Positions 1 to 11,885 of a stretch of 64,000 bases of DNA are shown here, piece by piece. The notes below the pieces were generated by a model. The model saw only the letters and a list, made by a program, of their open reading frames with translations. It had not been told where the DNA came from and did not search any database. This DNA is from Pyricularia pennisetigena (Eukaryota > Ascomycota > Sordariomycetes > Magnaporthales > Pyriculariaceae): positions 6,334,417 to 6,398,416 of the forward strand of contig NC_043741.1 in NCBI RefSeq assembly GCF_004337985.1, in the 5' to 3' direction. Numbering within the stretch: position 1 is the first letter of the stretch; each line of letters opens with the position of its first letter. Both the position numbers and the translations under genes were made by a program.

Positions 1-1494
1 AATGGCCTGGTCCAGGCCCTCTGGGTTGTCGAAAAGCTTGACCTTTCCTGATTTGGAAGTTTGTGCACAAAAGAACAAAAAGAATCATCCAAGCCCCGCC
101 GCTCTCCTTCTTCCCCCCCTGCGGCTTAGGGACCACACATCACACCCACCAAAGGGGGCTTGTCAATCGGACTTGGCGGGTGGTCCCAGAACTTGGCGAT
201 GGGTGCTGATCTAAAAACAAAATCCTGGCGCAGTCAGTCAGCTGTGGGTGCAGTCAGATTTCAAATAATCCTATGCCGTTCTCAGGGCTGTCAGTATGTT
301 ATCAGGCTATTGCAGCTGACAATTCCAAGGAATGACACCATGGCACTTTCAATATTGTCATTCTTGATGTGATCTTTTTGTGTGTTTGCACCGTTTTTTT
401 TTCTTTTTCTTTTTTCACTCGGGAATATCATTAGTCTCCTTTCCAACCCGAGGTACAACGAATTTGCATTTGTGCGTTATGTTATGCATACGTAAATGTA
501 CCTAAATATTCTTTTTTTAATTTCCGAGCTACCTAATTTTGCTAGAATACTGACTGGACCTGTGATTGTTGCTGCGCTCTCGCCTGGAATCCAAATTTGG
601 CGCTGCCCAAAAAGCTTAGCTTCAAGGCTGCCGAGTTGTGACCAATGGTGAAGGCCTGTAGACCCACAACATTATGTTTTCGGGGGTTCAGTCGAGCGTC
701 CAGCATATTTCCCCTTTGTTTGTCTTACCCCCCCAACCCCTTCACTATCCGACGAAACCAGATTTTTTTGCGCCGGCTCATTTTCTTCGCGCTGGTCGAA
801 ACGCTCGCAATGACCATTGATTGATAATTCCGATGGTCGGATTGATTCAAATCTCCTCGGGGCTACCTTGTACCAAAATCAGGAAATGCGGCATCATGGC
901 AGCAAAGCAAGTGCCGTCGACAACTGTCACCATACCTGCCCTATTCGTCAAGAGTACTATCTCCGTGCAAACCCATGGAAATTGGCCTGGTGTCTTGGGT
1001 TTTTTTTCTTAGTCTTTTCTCGATTTTCTAGTTTGCATGTTTGCGCAACCCCCACTGATCTCAGGCGGTTCGTTGGATGGGCAAAAGCCAGTCCCTTTCG
1101 TTTCCATACCACCATATCTCACATACACATTTAATACTCGCCCACGATTTATGCCTCTACCCAGGAGATACAAACACGCGAGCGAACCAATTCCCTTCAC
1201 TCAGGCATCATAACCCACCCACTCCTCACCACTAGACGTGCCAGTTTCACTGTCGGAGGTGAATAAACGCAGAAATTTGTCCAAACTCAAGCGGGTTTGA
1301 AAGCTTTCTGCAGCTGCTGCGCTCACTGATGCTGCCAAGTTGGGCTAACACTAGGGATCCACAACCGTCGAGCCCCGGGGCCTGCGACACACGCACGTCC
1401 ACAACTCGTCTCGACCACCCCAGGGGGGTGTATCCCTGCTTGCGCCACCGTTCTAGATTCCTGTTCCTGGATTCATATACCGCGTCCACCCCAG
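1..1494. other. Intergenic region upstream of the GH92 gene
   Basis: No convincing gene. The short open frames here lack domain signal and overlap one another on both strands. The segment holds several T-rich and pyrimidine-rich stretches (about 396-420, 510-520 and 1000-1020) typical of fungal promoters, and presumably includes the promoter and 5' leader of the mannosidase gene. Confidence 0.6.
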
Positions 1495-4354
1495 ATGAGA
1501 GAGCTACCGTCACAATGGCGTTGCCTCAGTTTTACGCACATTGTCTTCCTGGGCTTCTTCATGGCTCTCTTACATCTTTTCTTGCTCTTGTCGAGTTTGG
1601 TGAGCTTAGCCCAACAAGCCGAGCTTGCCGACTATGTCTTCACAAGTACCGGTTCCGAAGGCGGAGGGAACACATTCCCTGGCGTGTCAGAGCCCTTCGG
1701 TATGGTGAAGCTCGGCCCTGATGTATTCCAGGACAGGGTTGATAGCTACTCGGGCTACTTGGCCAATGGCAAAATCAAGGCATTCAGCATGCTTCACCTC
1801 AGTGGCACCGGCGGAGCTCCCAAGTACGGTGTCGTGGCTCAGATGCCAGTAGTAGGAAATGTTGCCAACCCCCTCGACGACTACATGGCAGCACGAGATG
1901 CGCCCGACATGACAGAGATCGGCTACTACAAGTCACGCCTAGCGACTGGGATCACGGTGGAGCTGGCAGCCTCTTCTAGGGCTGGCATGCTTCAGTACAC
2001 TTTTCCTTCTTCCGGTCCGACCCCCCGAAATGTCATCGTCGACGTCTCGCACGTTCTTCCCTCGTACAGGGGCATGGGACTAGGCCAGAGGTATCTCGGG
2101 GGCAGCATCAGCGTGGATAGAGACGACTCGGGAAGGGTGAAATATAGGGGATCCGGCTCCTACGACAACGGATGGAATCGAGCTCCCAAATGGACCGTCT
2201 ATTTCTGCGGCACTTTCAACTCTTCTGCTACCTTCAAGACGTTTCTAGGCACCAACTCTACCGGCAACACATTGTCCAACTTGTCGAGTGACAACAAGGT
2301 TGAATCGCTCAACCGCCTGGGAGCCGTCTTCACCTTTGACGCCGTCAACGTGGTATCGCGCGTGGGCGTTTCGTTCATTTCAGAGGACCAAGCATGCACA
2401 AACTTGGATCAGCAGATCCCCGAAAGCATGTCGATCTTGCAACTGCGACAGAAAACAAGGGACATTTGGAACACTGATGTCCTCTCTAGAGTGACTTCCA
2501 ACGACAAAAACACCACCAAGTTGCAGCATCTATACACCTCCATGTACTTCATGCATCTGATGCCAATCAACAAAACCGGAGAAAACCCAGAATGGAAATC
2601 GACCGAACCATACTACGATGATATATTTACCCTTTGGGATCTGGTAAGTCCTGGAGGATCTGTGTGAAAAAATAGTATGTTTATTGACAAATCCTGTAGT
2701 TTCGCTGCACCACCGCTCTTCTCCATGTCTTTCAGCCCAAAGTTTACGAGGAATTCATTCGATCTTTGATTGACACCTGGCGCCACGAGGGTTACTTGCC
2801 CGATGCTCGGTCTTCTTTTTTCAATGGTGCGATACAGGGCGGAACCAACGCGGACACGGTTCTCGCCGACGCTTATGTTAAGGGCGTCCGTGGCCAAATT
2901 AACTGGGAAGATGGGTTTGCCGCCATGGTCAAAGACGCCGAGGTTGTTCCGGCGTTGAACGACGACCCTCGTGACAAGACAGGTTCAACCAAGGAAGGAA
3001 GAGGAGCGTTACTCGATTGGAAAGAGCGCGGATTTCTCTCTACCAAGTTCAAGAGATCTGTGAGCCGCGCGGTAGAGTATTCCCAGAATGATTTTGGCCT
3101 TTCACAGGTCGCCAAGGGCTTGGGAAAGTCGGCAGAGGCTGAAAAGTACATGAAGCGATCGCGACAATGGAGGAATCATTGGAATAAGGACATGAACGCA
3201 CTTGGGTTCTCTGGTTTCCTTGGACCACGGGGTGAAGATGGGCACTTTCAGGAGCAGGACCCCTTGAGTTGTCGCGGCTGCTATTGGGGTGACGATTGTA
3301 AGTCATGAACATCCCTCGACGCTTGCACGTATGACTGACCGCTGACATCAAAACAGACTATGAAGCATTGCCATGGGAGTATACTTTTGGGCCTCACCAT
3401 GACATGAACACATTGATTGACTACTCAGGGGGTCCCCGGAGATTTGCAAGCCGTCTTCAGATGACTTTCGAGCCCAACGTCGTTCCCAGGGGCCACGAGA
3501 GATTTAACAAGATGATCTTCGACCCCGGCAATGAGCCAAGCTTCACAACCCCCTATCTTTACAACTTCGTGGGCCGTCAGGATCTGACAGTCAACACCAC
3601 ACGCCACATCGGAAAGACTTATTATGGCGTTCGGCCTAACGGCTTGCCGGGCAACAGTGATGCCGGCGCCATGGAGTCGTGGATTCTTTGGGTTATGCTG
3701 GGTCTTTACCCCATGACAGGTCAGACCACTTTTCTCATCGGCTCACCCTGGCTTGACGATATCACAATTTCATTGGGTGACGGAAAGTCCCTTCAAATCA
3801 CTTCCACGGGCGGCTCTGAGTCCTCGTTCTACGTTCAAAGTCTCAGAGTCAACGGGAAGAACTGGACGAAGACTTGGGTTACCTGGGACGACATATTTGC
3901 TAAGGGCGGAAAGCTCGAGTTCACCCTTGGCCCAGAGCCATCCAACTTTGGTGCCTCCGGCTCCGAGAACCCACCGCCTCCTAGCCCAGCGAGCGAGTCC
4001 AAATCGGGAGAAACTTACATGGGTGACTTGGGTGGCTACTCTCCCAATATGAATGACGGCCGTCCGTCGTGGCTTATTCCTGTGGCTGTCACGGTTCCTG
4101 TGGTCGTCGTGGCGGCACTCGCCATCTGTGTTGCTTTCTTCTTCATCCGCAGGCGTCGTGCAGCCGCCACGCAGAAGGCGTTGTTCTCCGGCTCGGGCAC
4201 TCCCGAGTCCGGAGCCGGATCTCTCACACCAACGAATCAAGCAGTTGATGCTTCCAAGAAGAACATACAGGTCGAGGTTGTGAAGGTGTCGCCGCTAGAC
4301 TCAACTCACAGTGACAATCTAGACCAGCTACCTCCACCTGTCGTCAACAGGTGA
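1495..4354 (+). CDS. GH92-family alpha-mannosidase, membrane anchored
   Basis: Glycoside hydrolase family 92 members are calcium-dependent exo-alpha-mannosidases, mostly alpha-1,2. Exons 1495..2643, 2700..3297 and 3357..4354 join in frame to 914 residues. A hydrophobic N-terminus (about residues 12-40) acts as signal peptide or anchor. The GH92 landmarks follow: LWDLFR across the first splice, GNEPS near residue 640 and GNSDAGAMESW near residue 680, where many bacterial members have GNDD. A C-terminal membrane span (about residues 840-865) is followed by a basic RRRR stop-transfer and a short cytoplasmic tail, so the enzyme probably sits at the cell surface or in the secretory pathway with the catalytic part outside. 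An in-frame Met at 1561 (residue 23) is an alternative start. The 3' end faces the RBM26/27-like gene. Family call is firm; exact substrate is not shown by the sequence. Confidence 0.9.
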
Positions 4355-4974
4355 ACGCGCACGGTTGGTTTCTCTGATTTCATTCGTACATATCCGAAAA
4401 ATTTCCCCCTCTGAACATACCCACCCTATTGGCATGCATTACTCTTCTACTGCCATTTGCTATTTGTCTCCCATGTTTTTTTTTTCTTTTTCTTTTTTTT
4501 TTTCTTCCGCGGCGTTATTATCTAGATATACCCGAGCAATCTGGCTCATTTGACGCATGAATATTTGTTTGTACGACGGTTGCATAGCTTGGCGTAAGGA
4601 GGGCTCAAGAAAAGTAAGCATTTAGCATTATTAGAATTGCATCAGCGCTAGACAGCATTATTTATATTACAATACAATATGAAACACCCGAATCGCCCGC
4701 ACAAAGATGGTTACATGGACTGGTGGTGATAACTCCCTCCCGCTTAATGGTCACGTAATGATACGCTTCTAATTCGTGTGCGGATTATTCTCTTGATACG
4801 GCAGCATTGCACCTCGACAGGTGGGTTTGATGTCCGAGATTCTTAGCATGTTTTGCGTTGTGAGTGTCGGGGCGGCAATTACAACGCTATTCCTCTCTTC
4901 AGAGTGTCTAACTTCACACCTGTAGCCAAACGTGCCAATGTTCTCAGAGGCCCTGGGAAGCGCGAGGTGTCCAA
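4355..4974. other. Convergent intergenic region (shared 3' ends)
   Basis: Lies between the stop codons of two convergent genes. It contains a strong pyrimidine/T tract (about 4477-4505) just after the mannosidase stop. No coding signal seen. Confidence 0.6.
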
Positions 4975-7668
4975 TTAGGCGACGTCCCAGTTCCCCTCAT
5001 CGTCAGCCGCTTCGTAGTCCATATTCTCATCATCATCTCCATTGCTGTCTCGCGGGGAGCCGTGATCCCGGGTGCCGTCGTTCATGACATCGTCGTTACC
5101 GTCTGCCGCATCTCTGCCCTCGGGGCCCTGTTGCCCAGGGCTCGGTTTCGAGCTGCTTGCTGCCGTCTCGGCGGCCGAGTTTGGAACCCATGCCAGCTCT
5201 ATTGGCGCCTCGATCCCGGGTATGCCCTTGCCGCTGGCCAGTCCGTAGTAGAAGGTCTCTGCCGTTTTCCGGTCGCTGAATGAAATGTGCACCGCGCCGC
5301 TGTCCTGTACCTGGATTTCCTTGAACTCACCGACGCCCTGTGATTGTTGAGTGTTCGAGTCAGTAAACCGCAGCTAGTAAAAAGAGCCGCAGCAACAAAG
5401 AACCGAAACGGCCAGAATATTTTGCGACGACGCGCATGCCCGCCAAGAACTTACGAGAAGGTACTGCCGGAGGGCCTCATCCTTGTCCGCCGTCGAGAAA
5501 TCAACGCCAGACACGGCAATTCGCTTGGGTCGATGATCCAATGAATACATGGCGTAGGCAGCATGGTGGTTGCCCCTCCCCCGACCTCGGTATCCTCCAC
5601 GGAACCCAGCTCTGGGCGGATATGTGCTGTAGTGCGGTGCGAAAGGATATCCTCCACGCCCACGGCCCCTGTATCCACCGCGACCGCGATATGCAGGAGG
5701 CCAGGACGACGTTTCTCCCGACTCTTCTGGATTGAGACCCATGGACCTTGCCTCCTCCTCCAATGCTGCCAAGGTTGCACGTAGAGCCCTCGTCTCTTCA
5801 CTCTCGGGCTTGGAAGACGACCCAGTATCCGTGGAGAAAGTGACATCAGGTGACGAGCCTCGGTTATGTGACTCGCCAGCCCCCCGAGCGACAAGCTTGG
5901 CCCTGAGCTTCTTACGCTCCTCGTCAAGCTCCTTTTGCTGCTGCTCCAAATCCTGGCGCTGGCGATCCAATTCTTGCCTCTTCCGTTTCTTTTCTTCAAA
6001 GACCTTTTGGGCCTCCTCCTGCCTGCGCGCAAACTCCTCCATGTCCACCTCAGGCTCCGCAGCATGATGTTCTTCGCCTGTGCCGGGTTTACCACCGTTT
6101 GTTGCATGCGCGGCTTCGATGTTGCCTCCGCCGGCATTGCCGTTGGTTCCCGCTGGTTTTCCCAGCTGTTCATCATCGTCCTCCTTGCGCCAAAACACCC
6201 TGACAAAGCGATTATCAAAGATCACCTTTGGTGACCTATATGCCGCGTTTGCCGATGCCCAGGTCTCGTATTCCACCACTGCCAACCTTTTGTAAGGCTG
6301 CATGGAAACTGAAACGATCTTTCCGAACTGGGAAAAGAAACCCCTGACATCCTCCTCGGTGAAGTTCTCCTCTGGAATGTTCTCAACCACTATGGTGGAT
6401 CGGCTCTTGTCATGGACAGGACCCTCAGCCGACAGCTGTGAGCGCCTTCCACCTTTGCCTTTGGGCCCTTTTGCCTGGCGATTGTCCAGAGGAAACTGGG
6501 GTTGTCTGCCATTGAAGGGGAACCCTGGCAGCGGGGGAAGGTTCATTGGCATCATTTCCTGACCATTACCTTGAGGTAGCAGCAATGCCGCATTTGTAGG
6601 ATCATACCCTGCAAGTCGCTGTCAGCTAAACGATCAAAACCATCCGAACCTCAACTGATTTCCAAGCCTATATATAAAGAAAAGAGTCTCAGGTGCATAC
6701 CATCAAACTGACCCGCTGGTGGCGGCACCAGGTCAAAGCCTGTCGGAGGACCATGTTCGAACTTGCATGTGTTACCTCTTGTACAGTAACCTTGCGCATC
6801 GTAGTCCCTGCATCGTCCCCGTTTCGATCCTTGGCCCCTTCCTGACCTTTGGAATCTCGGCGCCATCCCGCCGGCGGCTAGCGCTTGCTGCTGCTGCGCC
6901 ACGAAGGCTTGCATCGAGTCGAGCATGGCCATTGGGTCGTAGTTAAAACCACTCCCCTGCGCTTCGGCGCCCGGCATGCCAGAATTTGCGCTTGGGTAGC
7001 CATTATGGCGTCGTGCTTGCTTGCCCCTCCCTCCATCGTACGTGTGCTCGCCATTCGGCTGCGAATTCGGGTCGTCAAAATCGCGATATGATCGTTTGCG
7101 CGACGGGTTGTCGCGAGGGGCGGCGAAGGCTGGTGCGGCCGGAGGTGGAGCGGCGGCATAGTACGCCGAGGCTGGGATCTGAGGAAGTGGTGGTGGTGGT
7201 TGTGCCTGAGCCTGTGGTAACTTGGGGGCCGGGGGAGCACCTGGAAGGAAGGACTTGTATGCGATGGCTGCAAATACGTCGTCGAGGAACACGGTTGACT
7301 CTGAGGGCGCAGCAAAAAGGACCAGCGTTAGCAATAATACTAGACATACGGGGGAGCCAGAGAGATGTGTATAGATTGGCATTTCTAGGGCGACAGACCT
7401 TCCTTGAGGAAATCGGGAATCTCCTCTTCACAAAGCTTTCGAACCTCCTCGGGGCTACCGTCATGGCGCAGCAGCGCAAGGACATAGTCTGCTAGAACAT
7501 CGGGGTCGGCATCGGATCTGAGGCACGTACACGAGATGGAAGTTGTCAGCATTGAGCCATGGCAGTAAGTCAAGATTCCTGGATGGAAGGGCTTGCAACG
7601 AACGTGTTCTCGAGGCGTTTCACGATCCATGCCTTGAGAAGGGCAGCTTCCTCATCAGAAAAGTGCAT
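4975..7668 (-). CDS. RBM26/RBM27-like RNA-binding protein (CCCH zinc finger plus RRM)
   Basis: Five exons read on the minus strand (7604..7668, 7399..7517, 6701..7300, 5455..6608, 4975..5337) join in frame to 766 residues. Order of parts: an N-terminal PWI-like helical region with the DADP...LADYVLALL pattern; a proline/alanine-rich linker; one CCCH finger of spacing C-x8-C-x5-C-x3-H near residue 224; a canonical RRM (about 331-400) with RNP-like VENIPEENF and LAVVEYETW; a long charged coiled coil (about 449-505); an RGG/YRGRGRGG segment; and a second RRM-like fold near the C-terminus. This is the architecture of animal RBM26/27 and fission-yeast Rmn1, which work in nuclear RNA surveillance with the exosome-linked MTREC/PAXT machinery. 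The function is transferred from family knowledge; the nuclear location is inferred. The start at 7668 gives the family-typical N-terminus. Confidence 0.87.
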
Positions 7669-8547
7669 GGTGAGCGGAATATGATGGGGGGGAAAGGGCT
7701 GCAGCCGCCCGCGATTACGGCTCGCAAATCATGAAATAATTGATCGCCTGGTTGCCTAGCATCAATTATGGATATCTCGCTCGAAAAGGTGTATAGTGGT
7801 TGGTTGTGGTGTGTCTCTGACAAGCAGCAGTTTGGACTTTGATTTTCAAAATGTTTGCCATGGCGCGGCCCGCGCCAGGATGAAGGCTTACAGGCTTGCA
7901 CTGGCCCCACTAACGTGCAGATGAAGCCCAGTCAGTACCTTGCCTTAGCTCTCTTGGGTACGTACCCACTTATTGTGAGGTAGTTCGCTTCCGATCAGTA
8001 CAACACGAAACCTCCCATAGAAAGAAGACAGAGTCGCTTCCTGGCGGGGCCGCAAAGGGTACATTTCTCACAGTGTTTAGACATGAGAACCATTGTCAAA
8101 CAAACGTTTCTTTTATTTAGCAGTCGTATTTGCCCCCTATGTTTTTCGCCCGCACCGGTCAAATTTAGGTAAGTAGACAGGTAGGCAAGTACCTAGACAG
8201 ACAAGGTAGAAATTTCCGTCTTATGTTCATTCAGATGGATGGGTCCCAAAGGTGGCAGCTAACTAGTAAAGATTTGACTGCTTGATAAATGTTCCCTTGA
8301 ACATTAAAGCAAACTCCGCCCGGCTTTTCAAATTGGTAACGTGCGTCATGAAAGAAATGTATAATGTATGCAAGGTATCCTGTGATCCAATTGCTTATTC
8401 TGAATCCATCCTCTGCCGGCTACAAGCACTATGTGCTTCTCCAAAGCCTCCCAAATTTTTACAGAGGAGCAAATTCGCACATCGAGTCAAATACTCATAA
8501 TTCATAGTACCTAGGAGGTCAACAGCCTACCCAGACTCTTTGACGCT
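7669..8547. other. Intergenic: RBM26/27-like promoter and PRPP synthetase 3' flank
   Basis: No coding signal. Around 8160-8215 there is a cluster of short TAGGTA/TACCTA-type motifs (AGGTAAGTAGACAGG, AGGCAAGTACCTAG) like those seen elsewhere in intergenic parts of this window. Confidence 0.55.
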
Positions 8548-10895
8548 TCAGACAGGGACATGAGTGAAAAGGTGGCTGACACTTTCGCCATTGTGTGTAC
8601 GTCGGATAGCCTAGAGTAAGAGTTTATGCCAGAGGCCATGTTAATTGAGTCTTGATTCCTGGTGAGGTTCCGAGATCTTACCTCTGCAATGGTTGCTGAG
8701 ACATCAATGACACGAATCTTCGGGCATCTGTCAACCTTGTTGCCCAGTGGTACGGTCTGGGGATGCGTGTGAGAAACCATATTAGCTTTGTCTGCGTAGT
8801 TCGCATCGAGTATTGCTTATTCTCACGTTTGTAACGACGACCTTGGACAGGCACGAGTTGTTAAGGTTCTCAATGGCGTTTCCGCTCAGAACTGGAACGG
8901 GTTGTTTGGTCAGCCATCGTCAACATCGATCAGAAAGTGCATCGCTATCAGCAACCTCTGAGGTGTTCCTAGTAAAAGAACATACTTCCATCTGTTTCAG
9001 AAGACTTGTTAGCTATCAGGCCTCATTAAAAATCGCCTCAGGTGATACTTACGGGTAACAATCGCAACCACCTCTGCTGCACCGTGGTCCTTTACAGTCT
9101 GCGCTGCCTTGCTCAGAGTGCCGCACGTGTCGGCCATGTCGTCGACCTGCCATGTCTTAGCAACATTTCACGATCCATCAGTCTGAGAGAATTCGTTTTG
9201 AGCTCACAAGGATGGCAATTTTGTCCTTGACATCACCAACGAGGACCATGCGTCCCACAACGTTGGGTCGTGGTCGCTCCCTGTCAGCCCCGAGAGGCTA
9301 CTGTTAGCATCAATGACGCTCAATGTTCCTTATTCTTATCATGCTTCATCAGAAGTTGTCCATACTTGTGGATAAGGGCGAAGCCGAGGTCTAGACGGTC
9401 CGCAATGGAAGTCGCCCGCTTTGCTCCACCAGCGTCAGGCGACACGATGACGCACTTCTCGACGGGCAGGTTTTCCCTGATCCAACGCAGTACAGAGGGT
9501 TCCTGAACGTGTCAGCTTGGTAGGCGCAGTCGGATAGGTGTATGCGTGCACTTACAGCGTAAAGATTGTCCACAGGTATGTTGAAGAATCCCTGAATTTG
9601 AGACGCGTGCTATTGACGGCAGAGATTTAGCGACCTGTCAAAGCTTCACCTGCCCCTTGAATTGCATGGCAGCATCTTCTTACCAAGTCCATCGTGATGA
9701 CATGATTGCAGCCGGCGGTTTGCTGTCCAGCCAGAAAGGAAGTATTAGTCATGCGCAAACAAAAAGACAGACGCCATGGCCGGCAGCCTTTGGCGACAGT
9801 TGCTGAGACTCTTTGCGCCTGCAATCAACATACAATCATATTCCTATTTTCAACATTAGAATTCTGCAACATTACTTTGTCTCAGAGAACGATGAACTCA
9901 CGCTATGAGCTTGGCAGAGATAGGGGCTATAGAGATGCCTGTTAGTACCCATAAAGTCTCTAGAGTCTGATTTCAAGTAGAGGAGCATACCTCGTGACCT
10001 GTCCTTCTTATCTTGGCGAGCTAAAGTTCAAGTTAGACCTCATACTCCACACTCTGAGAGACGTGAAGTGGAAACACGAACCATATGCTGCATTTAAAGT
10101 GTTAGCCATCGTCATGAAACAGGACCAGAAGTCTGTACATATAAAACGTAGGAACACTCACGGAAGTTGGGAAGAACACTGCAAAACAAAACAGAAAGGA
10201 ACGGGTTAGTAATTGCGATACATGCGCAAGCTTTATGTGATAGTCGTACCAAGTGATTCTCCTTGCGGAAGCAGTACGGCAAGCTGTTGAAATGTGTTAG
10301 TGGAGGATATATCATTATCAATAGTTGATAGTGACAACTTACCGTGTGTCATAATGAGGAGCTCCATCAGGCCTGAACTAATTGTTAGTCCACGGCTAAA
10401 CTTTCTAAATCAGTGTCATTGGAGCCGGCAAGACGCACCATCATTTATGTCACCGGGCATGGTTGACTGAATGATGAATACGTCTTCATCGCGAACAGAC
10501 TCGCCGACAGTGACACTGGTCTCTTGGTTGGAGTAGTTCAAGCTCAAGGTCTTTGCAATCTCGATACCAAGCCTGAGGGAATTCAAACCATGTCAGTATC
10601 TCCATGGATAGTTTTCTGATACCGTAAGAAACAAGTATATGCCTATAAGAACCTACCTATCGGCGACCAACCGCCCCAAAAGCATGCTATTAAGGAAGAT
10701 GTCAGTCAGCATAAATCTCATAAAAACAAAAGTCCTTGTATATGCAAAGGTGAGAGATGGTGGTGATATTAAAGTGAGTAAATGAAGACTAAAGAACTAA
10801 AAAAAAAGAAGAAAAAAAGAAAAAGAAAACATCAAAGGTATCCCGTACTGAGAGTTGCCGCTGAGCAGCTTGATCGAATTGGACGTCGAAGACAT
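8548..10895 (-). CDS. Ribose-phosphate pyrophosphokinase (PRPP synthetase), 19 exons
   Basis: Makes PRPP from ribose 5-phosphate and ATP for nucleotide, histidine and tryptophan synthesis. The minus-strand model has 19 exons: 10849..10895, 10657..10686, 10439..10572, 10343..10372, 10250..10283, 10162..10178, 10082..10087, 9991..10020, 9902..9926, 9834..9843, 9684..9722, 9556..9609, 9366..9502, 9208..9280, 9053..9146, 8986..8991, 8827..8891, 8682..8756 and 8548..8610. They sum to 969 nt, or 322 residues, the normal family length. Family landmarks appear in order: [34 protein letters not shown] (about 131-143), SPDAGGAKR, the PRPP-binding [10 protein letters not shown] (223-232), and [10 protein letters not shown] at the end. 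Three exons are only 6, 10 and 6 nt long, yet each restores conserved residues. Exon 9 has a second in-frame acceptor 12 nt upstream. Divergent from the zinc-finger gene. Which of the several fungal PRS paralogues this is, I cannot say. Confidence 0.93.
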
Positions 10896-11885
10896 GATGC
10901 TGGCCGCTCAAGAAATGTCGTACTCGTTGCCAGCTATTCGGGCCAGGATCAGCAGTAGGCGAGGCGCTGGTACGATTAAGTTGCGACAGGAAAAGTCTAC
11001 ACAAAGCAAAGTAATAGGCAAGGTATGTTGTGCATGCAAATAAATGCCGGAAAGGAGTGCAAAGAGAAAGCAAAGGCTGGGCGGAATTTTTGGTGGAGAC
11101 TGAGTACAAGTCCAAAGTACACGAGACCGCCTGCCAAAATTTATGCCCCGCGCCGCGGGTTACATGCAACTGTCAGGGATCAGGCCCCCAGGAAAATGCT
11201 CCCAGCCTTGCACGCACAGTACCGAGATTTTTATTTTTTATTTTTATTTTTATTTTTTTTTTCTTTCGCATATACTTTGTATATACATTGCTCTATACTT
11301 GACCTACCCAAGTAATTTTCTCCCTCTTTCTTACTCACCTTCTTTTCTCTGAATATGTACCTAGCAAACCGATCTGGTAATTGCTGACAAAATAGACAGA
11401 CGCTAAAAGTGGCTTGTCATTCTGACTTCTTTGTTCGACTCAATAGTAACTTTTCTTTTCTCGCGGGGGAAGGTACATGGAGTTTTGGTTTTCGATGGTT
11501 TGACACGTGATGGGAGCCTACACTGCACTGATAAGATCCTGGACCCACTTTCGATTGGCTACACCGACCAAATTGCCGGTAAAATCTTTCTCGTTGCTCA
11601 TCCCACCAACGAAATGGCTTTGGCCACCGCGGTTTTCTCGATATAGCCGCATTTTCTGAGCGATAGGCTTCTTCCCAGCTCAATCACTTGTCGGGGTTGG
11701 GTGGGGTCTCCAATCTCTGTTTCTTGTAGACCTGGAAGACGCCCCGACCGCCCAGGGATTTGTCTTTGGCTGGTGAACCACGACCTGACCGCCTTTGTCT
11801 GGTCCGGTTCCCCGCGCTGACTCCAGAGCCGCTGACTGCTTGTTTCTTGGTCAATGCGAAGCCATAAACAACGTTCGACGTCACA
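10896..11885. other. Divergent promoter region, PRPP synthetase / zinc-finger gene
   Basis: Both flanking genes start here and run outward. It carries a run of T-rich TATTTTT units at about 11227-11266 on the plus strand and no believable coding frame; the ORFs present are short and of skewed composition. Confidence 0.6.

Noticed and set aside
5451..6218. 255-residue Arg/Ser-rich frame overlapping the RBM26/27-like gene
   Set aside because: Shifted-frame shadow of the real exon, which contains the RRM and coiled coil.
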